Shown here: positions 31,911 through 39,516 of the stretch, one piece after another
How positions within the stretch are numbered: the first letter of the stretch is position 1
How the letters are laid out: each line of letters starts with the position of its first letter
Origin: an uncultured Collinsella sp.
GTDB taxonomy: Bacteria; Actinomycetota; Coriobacteriia; Coriobacteriales; Coriobacteriaceae
Direction of reading: 5' to 3'
Length of the DNA: 64,000 bases
Assembly: GCA_900539035.1 (NCBI GenBank)
Contig: UQAU01000007.1
Coordinates: 1-64,000 of the forward strand
The notes under the pieces: model-generated
Told to the model about the DNA's origin: nothing
The model's database searches: none
The model's input: only the letters and a program-made list of their open reading frames with translations
Made by a program: the position numbers and the translations under genes

Positions 31911-32198
31911 ATGACCGCCCACGAGATCATCATCCGTCCGATCGTGTCCGAGCGTTCCTTCTCCGGCATGGAGCAGAACAAGTACACGTTCGAGGTCGCC
32001 AAGGATGCTAACAAGTATCAGATCAAGGACGCTGTCGAGGAGATCTTCGGCGTCAAGGTCGTTCGCGTGAACACCCTGACGGTCAAGCCCAAGACCAAGC
32101 GCGTGCGCTATGTCGCCGGCAAGACCCGTTCTTGGAAGAAGGCCATCGTCACGCTGGCCGAGGGCGACACCATCGAGGTCTTTGGCAACCAGGCCTAA
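31911..32198 (+). CDS. rplW: 50S ribosomal protein L23
   Basis: L23 sits at the exit-tunnel rim and docks trigger factor and SRP. The 95-residue protein has IIRPIVSERSF near the start and VNTLTVKPKTKRVRYV, as in the family. It begins immediately after the rplD stop codon, with GGGGAGG inside rplD as ribosome-binding site. It is followed by a strong hairpin at 32216, so it may end a sub-operon. Confidence 0.96.
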   Translation: MTAHEIIIRPIVSERSFSGMEQNKYTFEVAKDANKYQIKDAVEEIFGVKVVRVNTLTVKPKTKRVRYVAGKTRSWKKAIVTLAEGDTIEVFGNQA

Positions 32199-32215
32199 GA
32201 CTCGCTGCTGTTGAG

Positions 32216-32252
32216 TGAGCTCATGCCTCCCGAATAGGGGAGGCGGGAGCTC
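32216..32252 (+). terminator. Strong hairpin between rplW and rplB
   Basis: TGAGCTC-AT-GCCTCCC (32216-32231) pairs with GGGAGGC-GG-GAGCTCA (32238-32253) in a two-part stem of 14 pairs. Only a short TTTT follows 4 nt later, so termination may be partial. A new promoter-like motif begins 20 nt downstream. Confidence 0.6.
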
Positions 32253-32273
32253 AAGGTTTTGGGCGTATAAAAT

Positions 32274-32299
32274 GGACACGCCCGGAACCGTGTATACGT
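32274..32299 (+). promoter_or_regulatory. GGAYACGCCCG motif plus TATACG upstream of rplB
   Basis: GGACACGCCCGGAACCGTG then TATACG, the third copy of the motif seen before rpsL and rplC. Its position after the rplW hairpin suggests internal transcription initiation for rplB-rpsQ. Confidence 0.5.
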
Positions 32300-32377
32300 C
32301 CGGTGTCATCGCACCCGAGGCAGAACCTCGAATCCCTGTCTGCGATGGCTAACGGATTCCTATTGAAAGGGATTGTA

Positions 32378-33208
32378 ATGGCTGTAAAGCACCTTAAGCC
32401 GACCTCCGCTGGTAGGCGTTGGCAGACGATCTCCGACTTCTCCGAGATCACCTGCACCAAGCCCGAGAAGTCTCTTCTCGAGCCCCTGCCCAAGAAGGCC
32501 GGTCGTAACAACAACGGCCGCATCACCACCCGCCACCAGGGCGGCGGCGTGAAGCGTCGTTACCGCGTGATCGACTTCAAGCGCAACAAGGACGGCGTGC
32601 CCGCCAAGGTTGCCACGATCGAGTACGATCCGAACCGTTCCGCTCGCATCGCTCTGCTGCACTACGCTGACGGTGAGAAGCGCTACATTCTGGCCCCCAA
32701 GGGCCTCGAGGTCGGTCAGACCATCATGTCCGGTTCTGACGCCGACATCAAGCCGGGCAACGCTCTGCCCCTCGCCGACATCCCCGTCGGTACGCTCATC
32801 CACGCCGTTGAGTTCCAGCCGGGCAAGGGCGCTGCTATCGCCCGTTCCGCCGGTAACTCCTGCCAGCTGATGGGTAAGGAGGGCAAGTACGCTATCGTCC
32901 GTATGCCTTCCTCCGAGATGCGCCGCATCCTCGTTACCTGCCGCGCCACCGTCGGTGAGGTCGGCAACGCCGATCACTCCAACATCGTCATCGGCAAGGC
33001 CGGCCGTAAGCGTCACATGAACGTGCGCCCGACCGTCCGCGGTACCGTCATGAACCCTGTCGACCACCCGCACGGCGGTGGCGAGGGCAAGAACCACACC
33101 TCTGGTCGTCCCTCCGTTACCCCCTGGGGTAAGCCGACGAAGGGCCTTCGTACGCGCAAGAAGAAGAAGGTCTCGAACCAGCACATCATTCGTCGCCGTA
33201 AGAAGTAA
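32378..33208 (+). CDS. rplB: 50S ribosomal protein L2
   Basis: L2 is required for subunit association and peptidyl-transferase assembly. The 276-residue product opens MAVKHLKPTSAGRRWQTISD and has the conserved C-terminal MNPVDHPHGGGEGK with the essential His. The ATG at 32378 follows TTGAAAGGGA; the frame is open further upstream (32303) but those 25 codons are leader. It begins the second part of the cluster. Confidence 0.96.
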   Translation: MAVKHLKPTSAGRRWQTISDFSEITCTKPEKSLLEPLPKKAGRNNNGRITTRHQGGGVKRRYRVIDFKRNKDGVPAKVATIEYDPNRSARIALLHYADGEKRYILAPKGLEVGQTIMSGSDADIKPGNALPLADIPVGTLIHAVEFQPGKGAAIARSAGNSCQLMGKEGKYAIVRMPSSEMRRILVTCRATVGEVGNADHSNIVIGKAGRKRHMNVRPTVRGTVMNPVDHPHGGGEGKNHTSGRPSVTPWGKPTKGLRTRKKKKVSNQHIIRRRKK

Positions 33209-33240
33209 TTTCGGATACCGAGTTTTAGGAGAAAGCACTT

Positions 33241-33501
33241 ATGAGCAGAAGTCTCAAAAAGGGCCCGTTCGTGGAGACTCGCCTTCTCTCGCGTATCACC
33301 GCGATGAACGAGGCTGGCAAGAAGGACGTCGTGAAGACCTGGTCCCGCGCGTCCACCATCTTCCCCGAGATGGTTGGTCACACCATCGCCGTCCACGACG
33401 GCCGCAAGCATGTGCCCGTGTATGTTACCGAGTCCATGGTTGGTCACAAGCTCGGCGAGTTCGCGCCGACTCGTACGTTCCGTGGCCACAAGGCCAAATA
33501 G
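33241..33501 (+). CDS. rpsS: 30S ribosomal protein S19
   Basis: S19 pairs with S13 in the 30S head near the A-site tRNA. The 86-residue product begins MSRSLKKGPFVETRLLSRIT and ends GEFAPTRTFRGHKAK, a full-length family match. Ribosome-binding site TAGGAGAAAG. It is 32 nt after rplB and 14 nt before rplV. Confidence 0.97.
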   Translation: MSRSLKKGPFVETRLLSRITAMNEAGKKDVVKTWSRASTIFPEMVGHTIAVHDGRKHVPVYVTESMVGHKLGEFAPTRTFRGHKAK

Positions 33502-33515
33502 GGGGTTAACCGTAA

Positions 33516-33887
33516 ATGGCAACTAAGTCTATTGAAACTGAGGCCACCGAGGTTCGCGCCGTCGCTAAGTACGTGCGTGTTTCCCCCAGCAAGGCCCGCC
33601 TGGTGGTCGATCTGATCCGCCGCAAGCCTGTCGCTCAGGCCTTCGACATCCTCCACTTCTGCGACCGCGCCGTCGCCGTGGATGTCGAGAAGGTTCTCCG
33701 TTCTGCCGTTGCGAACGCCGAGAACAACAACGGTCTGCGTGCCGACAACCTGGTTGTCGCCGCTGCCTATGTTGACGAGGGTCCGACGCTTAAGCGCATC
33801 CGTCCCCGCGCCAAGGGTTCCGCTTCTCGCATTCTGAAGCGTACTTCCCACATCACCGTCGTCGTTGCTCCTCGAAAGGAGGCGTAA
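33516..33887 (+). CDS. rplV: 50S ribosomal protein L22
   Basis: L22 lines the exit tunnel with L4; its beta-hairpin is the site of macrolide-resistance changes. The 123-residue protein has VSPSKARLVVDLIRRKP (~residues 22-38) and the hairpin sequence GPTLKRIRPRAKGSASRILK, which looks unmodified. It lies between rpsS and rpsC with very short gaps. Confidence 0.96.
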   Translation: MATKSIETEATEVRAVAKYVRVSPSKARLVVDLIRRKPVAQAFDILHFCDRAVAVDVEKVLRSAVANAENNNGLRADNLVVAAAYVDEGPTLKRIRPRAKGSASRILKRTSHITVVVAPRKEA

Positions 33888-33893
33888 AGCTGT

Positions 33894-34604
33894 ATGGGTC
33901 AGAAAGTCTACCCCACCGGCTTCCGTCTTGGCATCACCGAGAACTGGCGCTCCCGCTGGTTCGCAGAGAAGGATTACGCTAAGACCCTCGGTAACGATCT
34001 CGAGATCCGCAAGTACCTCGAGAAGCGTCTTTCCCGCGCAGCTGTCTCCCGCGTCGAGATCGAGCGCGCTGGCGACAAGGTGAAGGTCATCATCCTCACC
34101 GCTCGCCCCGGCGTTGTCATCGGTAAGAAGGGTGCCGAGATCGATGCCCTCCGCACCGAGCTCGAGAAGGTCGCTGGCGTCTCCAAGGGCCAGCTCTCCG
34201 TCGACGTTGTCGAGATCAAGCGCCCCGAGCTCGACGCCAACCTCGTTGCTCAGTCTATCGCCGAGCAGCTCGAGGGCCGCGTTGCCTTCCGTCGCGCTAT
34301 GCGCAAGGCTGTCCAGTCTGCCCGCAAGGCCGGCGCTAAGGGCATCCGTATCCAGTGCTCCGGTCGTCTCGGCGGTGCCGAGATGGGCCGTCGTGAGTGG
34401 TACCGCGAGGGTCGCGTGCCTCTGCACACCCTCCGTGCCAAGATCGACTACGGCACGGCTGTCGCCAGCACCACCATGGGCGCTTGCGGCGTGAAGGTCT
34501 GGATCTACCTGGGTGAGAAGCTCCCGGGCCAGCCTGTTCCCAACCCTGCACTCGAGGGCTCTTCCCGTCCTCGTCGTCGTAACTCCGAGAGGAGGGGTCA
34601 GTAG
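33894..34604 (+). CDS. rpsC: 30S ribosomal protein S3
   Basis: S3 guards mRNA entry on the 30S subunit. The 236-residue product begins MGQKVYPTGFRLGITENWRS and has the KH-domain GXXG loop in GVVIGKKGAEI. Its last codon overlaps the rplP GTG start by one base. The ribosome-binding site AAAGGAGG lies inside the rplV tail. Confidence 0.97.
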   Translation: MGQKVYPTGFRLGITENWRSRWFAEKDYAKTLGNDLEIRKYLEKRLSRAAVSRVEIERAGDKVKVIILTARPGVVIGKKGAEIDALRTELEKVAGVSKGQLSVDVVEIKRPELDANLVAQSIAEQLEGRVAFRRAMRKAVQSARKAGAKGIRIQCSGRLGGAEMGRREWYREGRVPLHTLRAKIDYGTAVASTTMGACGVKVWIYLGEKLPGQPVPNPALEGSSRPRRRNSERRGQ

Positions 34605-35107
34605 TGCTTGCCCCTAAGCGTATTCTTCACCGCAAGGTGCAGCGTGGCTCCATGAAGGGCCAGGCCAAGGGTAATACCGAGCTGCATTTCGGCGAGTTTG
34701 GTATCCAGGCTCTCGAGGCCCATTGGATCACCAACCGTCAGATCGAGGCCGCTCGTATTGCCATGACCCGCTACATGAAGCGTGGCGGTCGTGTCTACAT
34801 CACGATCTTCCCCGATAAGCCCATCACCAAGAAGCCTGCCGAGACTCGCATGGGTTCTGGTAAGGGTAACCCCGAGGAGTGGGTGGCCGTCGTCAAGCCC
34901 GGCCGCATCATGTTCGAGGTCAAGGGTGTTCCCGAGGAGGTCGCTCGCGAGGCTCTGCGTCTTGCCCAGCACAAGCTCCCCATCAAGACCAAGATTGTGG
35001 TTGCCAAGAACGCTGAGCAGCGCATCGAGAAGGAAATGGCTGAGGAGGCCGCTCTCGAGGCCAAGTGGGCTGCTGAGGACGCCGCCGCCGCCAAGGAGGA
35101 GAACTAA
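34604..35107 (+). CDS. rplP: 50S ribosomal protein L16
   Basis: L16 contacts A-site tRNA and completes the central protuberance. The product starts at GTG (34604), reads MLAPKRILHRKVQRGSMKGQ, and contains GSGKGNPEEWVAVVKPG. At 167 residues it is ~25 longer than the usual 137-145 because of an Ala/Glu/Lys-rich C-terminal helix ending AEDAAAAKEEN. The stop codon overlaps the rpmC start. Confidence 0.96.
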   Translation: MLAPKRILHRKVQRGSMKGQAKGNTELHFGEFGIQALEAHWITNRQIEAARIAMTRYMKRGGRVYITIFPDKPITKKPAETRMGSGKGNPEEWVAVVKPGRIMFEVKGVPEEVAREALRLAQHKLPIKTKIVVAKNAEQRIEKEMAEEAALEAKWAAEDAAAAKEEN

Positions 35108-35322
35108 TGAAGCCCGCAGAGATTCGTGAGCTCTCGGACGCTCAGCTCGTTGAGAAGCTGAAGGAAATGCGCGCCGAGCTCTTTAACCTTCGTTTCCAGA
35201 TGGCCACCAGCCAGCTGGACAACACCGCTCGCGTCAACACCGTGAAGAAGGACATCGCTCGCGTCCTCACGGAGCAGCGCGCCCGCGAGATCGCAGCGGA
35301 GAAGTCCGCTGTCGCCGAGTAG
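35107..35322 (+). CDS. rpmC: 50S ribosomal protein L29
   Basis: A small helical protein at the exit-tunnel rim. The 71 residues begin MKPAEIRELSDAQLVEKLKE and contain ELFNLRFQMATSQLDNTARV, typical of L29. The ATG shares its A with the rplP stop codon (TAATG), so translation is probably coupled. Confidence 0.95.
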   Translation: MKPAEIRELSDAQLVEKLKEMRAELFNLRFQMATSQLDNTARVNTVKKDIARVLTEQRAREIAAEKSAVAE

Positions 35323-35338
35323 GACCTAAGGAGAGAAC

Positions 35339-35599
35339 ATGACTGATTCGCGTAACTCGCGTAAGGTCCGTACGGGTGTCGTTACCTCCGTCTCCGGTGC
35401 CAAGACCATTGTTGTCACCATCACCGAGCGCAAGCGTCACCCCAAGTACGGCAAGATGATGACCAGCTCCAAGAAGCTGCACGCTCACGACGAGGAGTGC
35501 ACGGCTGGCGTGGGCGATACTGTCCGCGTTATGGAGACCCGTCCTATGTCCAAGATGAAGCGTTGGCGCCTCATCGAGGTCGTCGAGCGCGCTAAATAA
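35339..35599 (+). CDS. rpsQ: 30S ribosomal protein S17
   Basis: S17 is an OB-fold protein that organises 16S rRNA early in assembly. The 86-residue product has KVRTGVVTSVSGAKTIVVTI and HPKYGKMMTSSKKLHAHDEE, family hallmarks. Ribosome-binding site CTAAGGAGAG. It ends the rplB-rpsQ stretch; a 118-nt gap with a promoter follows. Confidence 0.96.
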   Translation: MTDSRNSRKVRTGVVTSVSGAKTIVVTITERKRHPKYGKMMTSSKKLHAHDEECTAGVGDTVRVMETRPMSKMKRWRLIEVVERAK

Positions 35600-35616
35600 G
35601 CAGTCGCTCTTACGAC

Positions 35617-35645
35617 TTGTACGTTTCCGAAGATGTGCGTATGCC
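35617..35645 (+). promoter_or_regulatory. Internal promoter before rplN
   Basis: TTGTAC (35617-35622), 17-nt spacer, TATGCC (35640-35645). The following leader can fold, with GTGCG/CGCAC and ATGC/GCAT pairings, before rplN. Confidence 0.45.
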
Positions 35646-35717
35646 TGGCTTGCATACCACGGGCCGTATAAAGGCTGCGCACCTCTCTTCGGTTCTTAGT
35701 TCGGAGGAACATCTACC

Positions 35718-36086
35718 ATGATTCAGATGCAAACCATGCTGAACGTCGCCGACAACTCCGGCGCTCGCAAGATTCGCTGCATCAAGGTGCTTGGCGGTTC
35801 CAAGCGTCGTTATGCAGGCATCGGCGATGTGTTCATCGGTGCTGTCCAGGAGGCTACCCCTGGCGCCAACGTCAAGAAGAAGGACGTTGTCCGTTGCGTC
35901 GTCGTTCGCACCGTTAAGGAGATCCGCCGCAAGGATGGCTCCTACATTCGCTTTGATGAGAACGCCTGCGTTGTCATCAACAACGATGGTTCGCCCGTCG
36001 GCACCCGTATCTTCGGGCCCGTCGCTCGCGAGCTTCGTGACAAGAAGTACATGAAGATCGTCTCGCTCGCTCCCGAGACCCTGTAG
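35718..36086 (+). CDS. rplN: 50S ribosomal protein L14
   Basis: L14 forms an intersubunit bridge and is the docking site for RsfS. The 122 residues begin MIQMQTMLNVADNSGARKIR and end YMKIVSLAPETL, a full-length match. Ribosome-binding site CGGAGGAAC. It is followed 13 nt later by rplX, the normal start of a spc operon. Confidence 0.97.
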   Translation: MIQMQTMLNVADNSGARKIRCIKVLGGSKRRYAGIGDVFIGAVQEATPGANVKKKDVVRCVVVRTVKEIRRKDGSYIRFDENACVVINNDGSPVGTRIFGPVARELRDKKYMKIVSLAPETL

Positions 36087-36099
36087 TTAGGGGAGATAT

Positions 36100-36405
36100 A
36101 TGTATATCAAGAAGGGCGATAAGGTCCAGGTTCTCTCTGGTAAGGATCGCGGCAAGCAGGGCGTTGTCCTGCGTGCTCTCCCCGCCGAGAACAAGGTCGT
36201 TGTCGAGGGCGTTTCGGTCGTCAAGAAGGCCGTCAAGCCCAACGCTGCCAACCAGCAGGGCGGCATCGTTTCGCAGGAGGCTCCCATCGACGCCTCCAAC
36301 GTCAATCTCGTTTGCCCCGAGTGCGGTAAGGTTACCCGCGTCGGTCACGAGAAGGACGGCAAGAACAAGCTGCGCGTCTGCAAGAAGTGCGGCCACAAGT
36401 TCTAA
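36100..36405 (+). CDS. rplX: 50S ribosomal protein L24
   Basis: L24 initiates 50S assembly. The 101-residue protein has the KOW motif MYIKKGDKVQVLSGKDRGKQ and a C-terminal four-cysteine zinc-binding tail (CPEC ... CKKCGHKF, residues ~69-101) as in many L24 proteins. It should be followed by rplE, but a terminator begins 28 nt after the stop and unrelated genes follow. Confidence 0.96.
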   Translation: MYIKKGDKVQVLSGKDRGKQGVVLRALPAENKVVVEGVSVVKKAVKPNAANQQGGIVSQEAPIDASNVNLVCPECGKVTRVGHEKDGKNKLRVCKKCGHKF

Positions 36406-36432
36406 GCTGCCCGCAACATTTAAGTTGCCAGC

Positions 36433-36468
36433 AAAGGCCTGGATGCTCCACGGCACCCGGGCCTTTTT
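36433..36468 (+). terminator. Terminator after rplX
   Basis: AAAGGCC (36433-36439) with GGCCTTT (36460-36466) plus inner GG/CC pairs, followed by a T-run. It marks a true transcript end where the spc operon would normally continue. Confidence 0.85.
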
Positions 36469-36491
36469 CTATCCCCACTCATTGGGTACTC

Positions 36492-36589
36492 ATTGGGGAC
36501 AGACTTAAATGAGTGGAAGTCGCTTGGCATTCATAGGGGACCATTCGTTGGGGACAGACTTAAATGACCAGTCGTTGGGGGACAGTCCC
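36492..36589. repeat. Cluster of GGGGACAG repeats
   Basis: TTGGGGACAGACTTAAATGA occurs at 36493-36512 and 36548-36567, and a related TTGGGGGACAGTCCC at 36575-36589. This string type resembles repeats that in other bacteria accompany REP-associated transposases, but no such gene is nearby. The rest of 36590-36716 holds nothing I can name. Confidence 0.75.
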
Positions 36590-36716
36590 TATGTGCCGGC
36601 AGTTTGGGACGGTCCTTTGATGTCTGGTGCCCCCAGAGGGGTGAAGTAATGCAGTTTGCTCTGTCTTTTAGGGCTTTGGTGTTCCGCCTCTTTATGTTTC
36701 ACAAGAATCGTTGCAT

Positions 36717-36763
36717 GCGCATTTACGCGCATATCCTTGCGCGATAATGCGCATAGCCGCGCA
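36717..36763. promoter_or_regulatory. Helically phased GCGCA repeats upstream of the oxidoreductase operon
   Basis: GCGCA/GCGCG at 36717, 36727, 36739, 36749 and 36759, i.e. spaced 10, 12, 10 and 10 nt, about one helical turn each, 130-180 nt before the oxidoreductase gene. A further GCGCGCA lies at 36830. This is the layout of a cooperative operator; the DeoR-type protein encoded downstream is the obvious candidate. Confidence 0.6.
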
Positions 36764-36895
36764 AACATCTGCCAACTACGGCTAAATAATGACCGATAAG
36801 CAAATAAACACGCAAACACGAGCAGATACGCGCGCAATTGTGCGAATATAGGGTTGTTAGAAATGAAGGACTTCCGATAACTCAGGAGGCACATA

Positions 36896-37975
36896 ATGGC
36901 AGATTCCAAACAGGCTCCGCTCGACGCCGAAGCAGCCGCTAAGGCGGCGTTTGCTTCGGTCCAGGATCAGCCGTTCCCCAACGATATTTTTACGGCCCCC
37001 GAGCTCCGCTGGGCTGTGATCGGTTGCGGTGTTATCGCCAACCAGATGGCCCAGTCTCTCGCTCTTGCCGGTCGCAAGCTTGCGGGCGTCGCCAACCGCA
37101 CGCTGTCCAAGGCTCAAGCTTTTGCCGAGCAGTATGGCGTCGAGAAGGTGTACGAGACGATTGAGGACCTCTACGCCGATCCGAACATTGACGCAGTCTA
37201 TATCACCACGCCGCACAACACGCATATCACCTACCTGCGCGCCGCTCTGGCAGCTGGTAAGCACGTGCTCTGCGAGAAGGCCATTACCCTCAATTCCGCT
37301 GAGCTCGACGAGGCGCGTGCCATCGCCGACGAGCACAACGTGGTCCTTATGGATGCCACCACGGTGCTTCACATGCCGCTGTACCAGGAGCTGCGCCGTC
37401 GCATGGATGCGGGCGACTTTGGCCGTATGAACCTCGCCCAGCTCAACTTTGGCAGCTATAAGGAGTACGGCGACCTGACCAACCGCTTCTACAACCGTAG
37501 TCTTGCCGGCGGCGCCATGCTCGACATTGGCGTGTATGCCCTGTCCGTCATGCGCCTGTTTATGGCCAGCCAACCCGCGGAGGTCGTCTCTCTGGGCAAT
37601 ACCTGCGAGACTGGCGTTGACGTCGCGGGCGGCATTGTCTGCCGTAATGCTGAACAGCAGCTGGGCGTTGTGAGCCTTTCGCTCCACTCCAAGCAGCCCA
37701 AGCGCTCGGTTATCAGCTTCGACAGGTGCTATATCGAGGTCAACGAGTATCCGCGCGCCGACCATGCGACCATCGTGTGGACTGCGGACGGGCACCGTGA
37801 GGAGGTCCACGCCGGCACCGAGGCATACGCTCTGTGCTACGAGATGGCCGACCTGGAGAAGGCCGTTGCCGGCGATGATTCGAAGCGCGAGCTTCTGGGC
37901 TATGCTTCCGATGTTATGGAGCTGATGACCAAGCTCCGCGCCGACTGGGGAGTCGTGTACCCCGAGGAGGAGTAA
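36896..37975 (+). CDS. Gfo/Idh/MocA-family oxidoreductase
   Basis: An NAD(P)-dependent dehydrogenase acting on a sugar, sugar acid or inositol-type substrate. The 359-residue protein has an N-terminal Rossmann motif WAVIGCGVIANQMAQSLA (~residues 41-58), TTPHNTHITYLRAALAAGKH and CEKAITLN, where most family members read CEKPxxx (Ala for Pro is unusual), and YNRSLAGGAMLDIGVYAL. About 40 residues precede the Rossmann fold. It lies 3 nt before a DeoR-type regulator in an apparent operon. Substrate unknown. Confidence 0.88.
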   Translation: MADSKQAPLDAEAAAKAAFASVQDQPFPNDIFTAPELRWAVIGCGVIANQMAQSLALAGRKLAGVANRTLSKAQAFAEQYGVEKVYETIEDLYADPNIDAVYITTPHNTHITYLRAALAAGKHVLCEKAITLNSAELDEARAIADEHNVVLMDATTVLHMPLYQELRRRMDAGDFGRMNLAQLNFGSYKEYGDLTNRFYNRSLAGGAMLDIGVYALSVMRLFMASQPAEVVSLGNTCETGVDVAGGIVCRNAEQQLGVVSLSLHSKQPKRSVISFDRCYIEVNEYPRADHATIVWTADGHREEVHAGTEAYALCYEMADLEKAVAGDDSKRELLGYASDVMELMTKLRADWGVVYPEEE

Positions 37976-37978
37976 GCG

Positions 37979-38725
37979 ATGCTTGCGGAAGATAGGCTCA
38001 ACGAGATCGTGTCGATGGTGCAGCAGGCCGGCTCGGTTACCGTGCCGGAGCTTGCCGAAGCCCTGGGCGTGACACCGTCCACCATTCGCCGCGACTTGCA
38101 AACGCTCGACCGCGCGCACCGTATCGCCAAGGTACACGGAGGCGCGACGAGTCTGGAGCGCGCGCACGTGACGCGCGACCTAACGCTTAATGAGCGCAGC
38201 GACCTCCATAACGATGACAAGGAGCGCATCTGCGCCCGTGCCGCGGCCCTGGTGGAGCCCGATAGCTTTGTGTATATCGATTCGGGCTCCACGACCCTCA
38301 AGCTCATCGAGCATCTTCCGCGCCTTGAGGGTGTCACCTATGTGACCGATTCCGTGCTCCATGCTCAGCATTTCGCCCTGCGCGGTATGCGCACCGTGGT
38401 GCTAGGCGGCGAGCTCAAGCCCGAGACCGAGGCGCTCGTCGGTCCCGATGCCTTGGCAACCCTGGACCGCTATAACTTCAACTGCGGTTTTTGGGGTTCC
38501 AATGGCATCGCCGCCGAGCAAGGTCTCACCACGCCGGATATCGAGGAAGCGCAGGTCAAGCGTATCTCGATGCGCCATACCGCCAAGCGCTTCGTAATCT
38601 CGGACGCCAGTAAATTTGGCATGGTGGCGCCCGTCAAGTTTGCGGACTTTCGCGATGCAACGATCATCACTGCGGGCGAGGTGCCCGCCAAGTATCGGGC
38701 AATGGACAACGTCATCACGGTCTAA
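37979..38725 (+). CDS. DeoR/GlpR-family transcriptional regulator
   Basis: A sugar-phosphate-responsive DNA-binding protein. The 248-residue product has a winged helix-turn-helix at residues ~6-60 (VPELAEALGVTPSTIRRDLQ) and a DeoR C-terminal sensor domain with YIDSGSTTLKLIEHL and SDASKFGMVAPVKFAD. It starts 3 nt after the oxidoreductase gene and probably represses that operon by binding the phased GCGCA sites at 36717-36763; that link is inferred. Confidence 0.9.
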   Translation: MLAEDRLNEIVSMVQQAGSVTVPELAEALGVTPSTIRRDLQTLDRAHRIAKVHGGATSLERAHVTRDLTLNERSDLHNDDKERICARAAALVEPDSFVYIDSGSTTLKLIEHLPRLEGVTYVTDSVLHAQHFALRGMRTVVLGGELKPETEALVGPDALATLDRYNFNCGFWGSNGIAAEQGLTTPDIEEAQVKRISMRHTAKRFVISDASKFGMVAPVKFADFRDATIITAGEVPAKYRAMDNVITV

Positions 38726-38747
38726 CAGCAGGGGACGGGCTAAGGCC

Positions 38748-38787
38748 AAAACCACCACAAAGGGGCAGGAACCTTTGTGGTGGTTTT
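38748..38787 (+). terminator. Terminator after the DeoR-type gene
   Basis: A perfect 16-bp stem, AAAACCACCACAAAGG (38748-38763) with CCTTTGTGGTGGTTTT (38772-38787). It is symmetrical enough to work in both directions. Confidence 0.93.
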
Positions 38788-38796
38788 AACGTTTGT

Positions 38797-38843
38797 CCAG
38801 ATAAAACCTGCCAAAATAAACCTGTCCCTATTTGGCAGGTTTT
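38797..38843 (-). repeat. 44-nt hairpin repeat, copy B, acting as terminator
   Basis: Second copy of the repeat at 12862. Arms AAAACCTGCCAAAATA (38803-38818) and TATTTGGCAGGTTTT (38829-38843) form a long hairpin; read on the minus strand it starts inside the stop codon of the pseudouridine synthase gene and ends in TTTT. A mobile repeat seems to serve as the operon's terminator here. Confidence 0.8.
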
Positions 38844-39501
38844 AGGGCTCCCAGGGGCAGGGGGCTTCGATGTGGATGTGCTCGCCGGTTACGGGATGCG
38901 TGAAGGACACGCTGTGGGCGTGGAGCATCAGGCCGCAGGGGCGCGGCGTTCCGTACAGGTCGTCGCCAACCAGGGGATGGTGCTCGCTTGCCAGGTGCAC
39001 GCGAATCTGGTGTTTGCGTCCGGTGAGCAGCTCGACATCGAGATACGAACGCGTGGGTAGGCCACGACGGCTCTTAAGACGCTTGAGCACCTTCACACGC
39101 GTTTGAGACGGCTTGCCGCTGGCGCCGACGCGCATCTTTCGGCTGTCGTGACGGTCGCGGGCGATGGGCTTGTCGATGAGCTTTTCGTTCCAGTCGATCT
39201 TGCCCTCGGCGAGCGCCAGGTAGTGCTTTTCGAAAGCGTGGTCGATGACCATCTGGTCAAAGGCGGGCTGCGTTTGCTTGTCGAGCGAGAACAGCACCAC
39301 GCCGGTGGTGTTGCGATCCAGGCGGTTGAGCGGCTGCATGTCAGTCGCGGCAAAGCCATCGCCCATCGCCAGCAAGAGGTCGCTGGCGTAGTCGGTGAGC
39401 GTGCGCTCGCCGGTGCCGTCGCCGTGGACGATCATGCCGGCGGGCTTGTCGATGGCCATGAGCCAGGCGTCGCAGTAGAGGACTTGAGGTTCTTCGTTCA
39501 C
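38842..39501 (-). CDS. RluA-family pseudouridine synthase
   Basis: Isomerises uridine to pseudouridine in rRNA or tRNA. The 219-residue protein has the family start LMAIDKPAGMIVHGDG, the catalytic Asp in LNRLDRNTTGVVLFS (LNRLD for the usual HRLD) and TGRKHQIRVHLA. It lacks an N-terminal S4 domain, so it is nearer RluA/TruC-like enzymes than RluD. It starts at GTG (39501) after GAAAGGC. It lies 15 nt downstream of the U32 peptidase gene, probably the same transcript; an RNA-modification link is plausible if that protein is RlhA-like. Confidence 0.88.
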   Translation of the reverse strand: MNEEPQVLYCDAWLMAIDKPAGMIVHGDGTGERTLTDYASDLLLAMGDGFAATDMQPLNRLDRNTTGVVLFSLDKQTQPAFDQMVIDHAFEKHYLALAEGKIDWNEKLIDKPIARDRHDSRKMRVGASGKPSQTRVKVLKRLKSRRGLPTRSYLDVELLTGRKHQIRVHLASEHHPLVGDDLYGTPRPCGLMLHAHSVSFTHPVTGEHIHIEAPCPWEP

Positions 39502-39516
39502 GTGTAAGCCTTTCGG

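Noticed and set aside
36481..36600. CRISPR array from the repeated GGGGACAGACTTAAATGA units
   Set aside because: Only two full copies, irregular spacing, no cas genes; fits a REP-like repeat.
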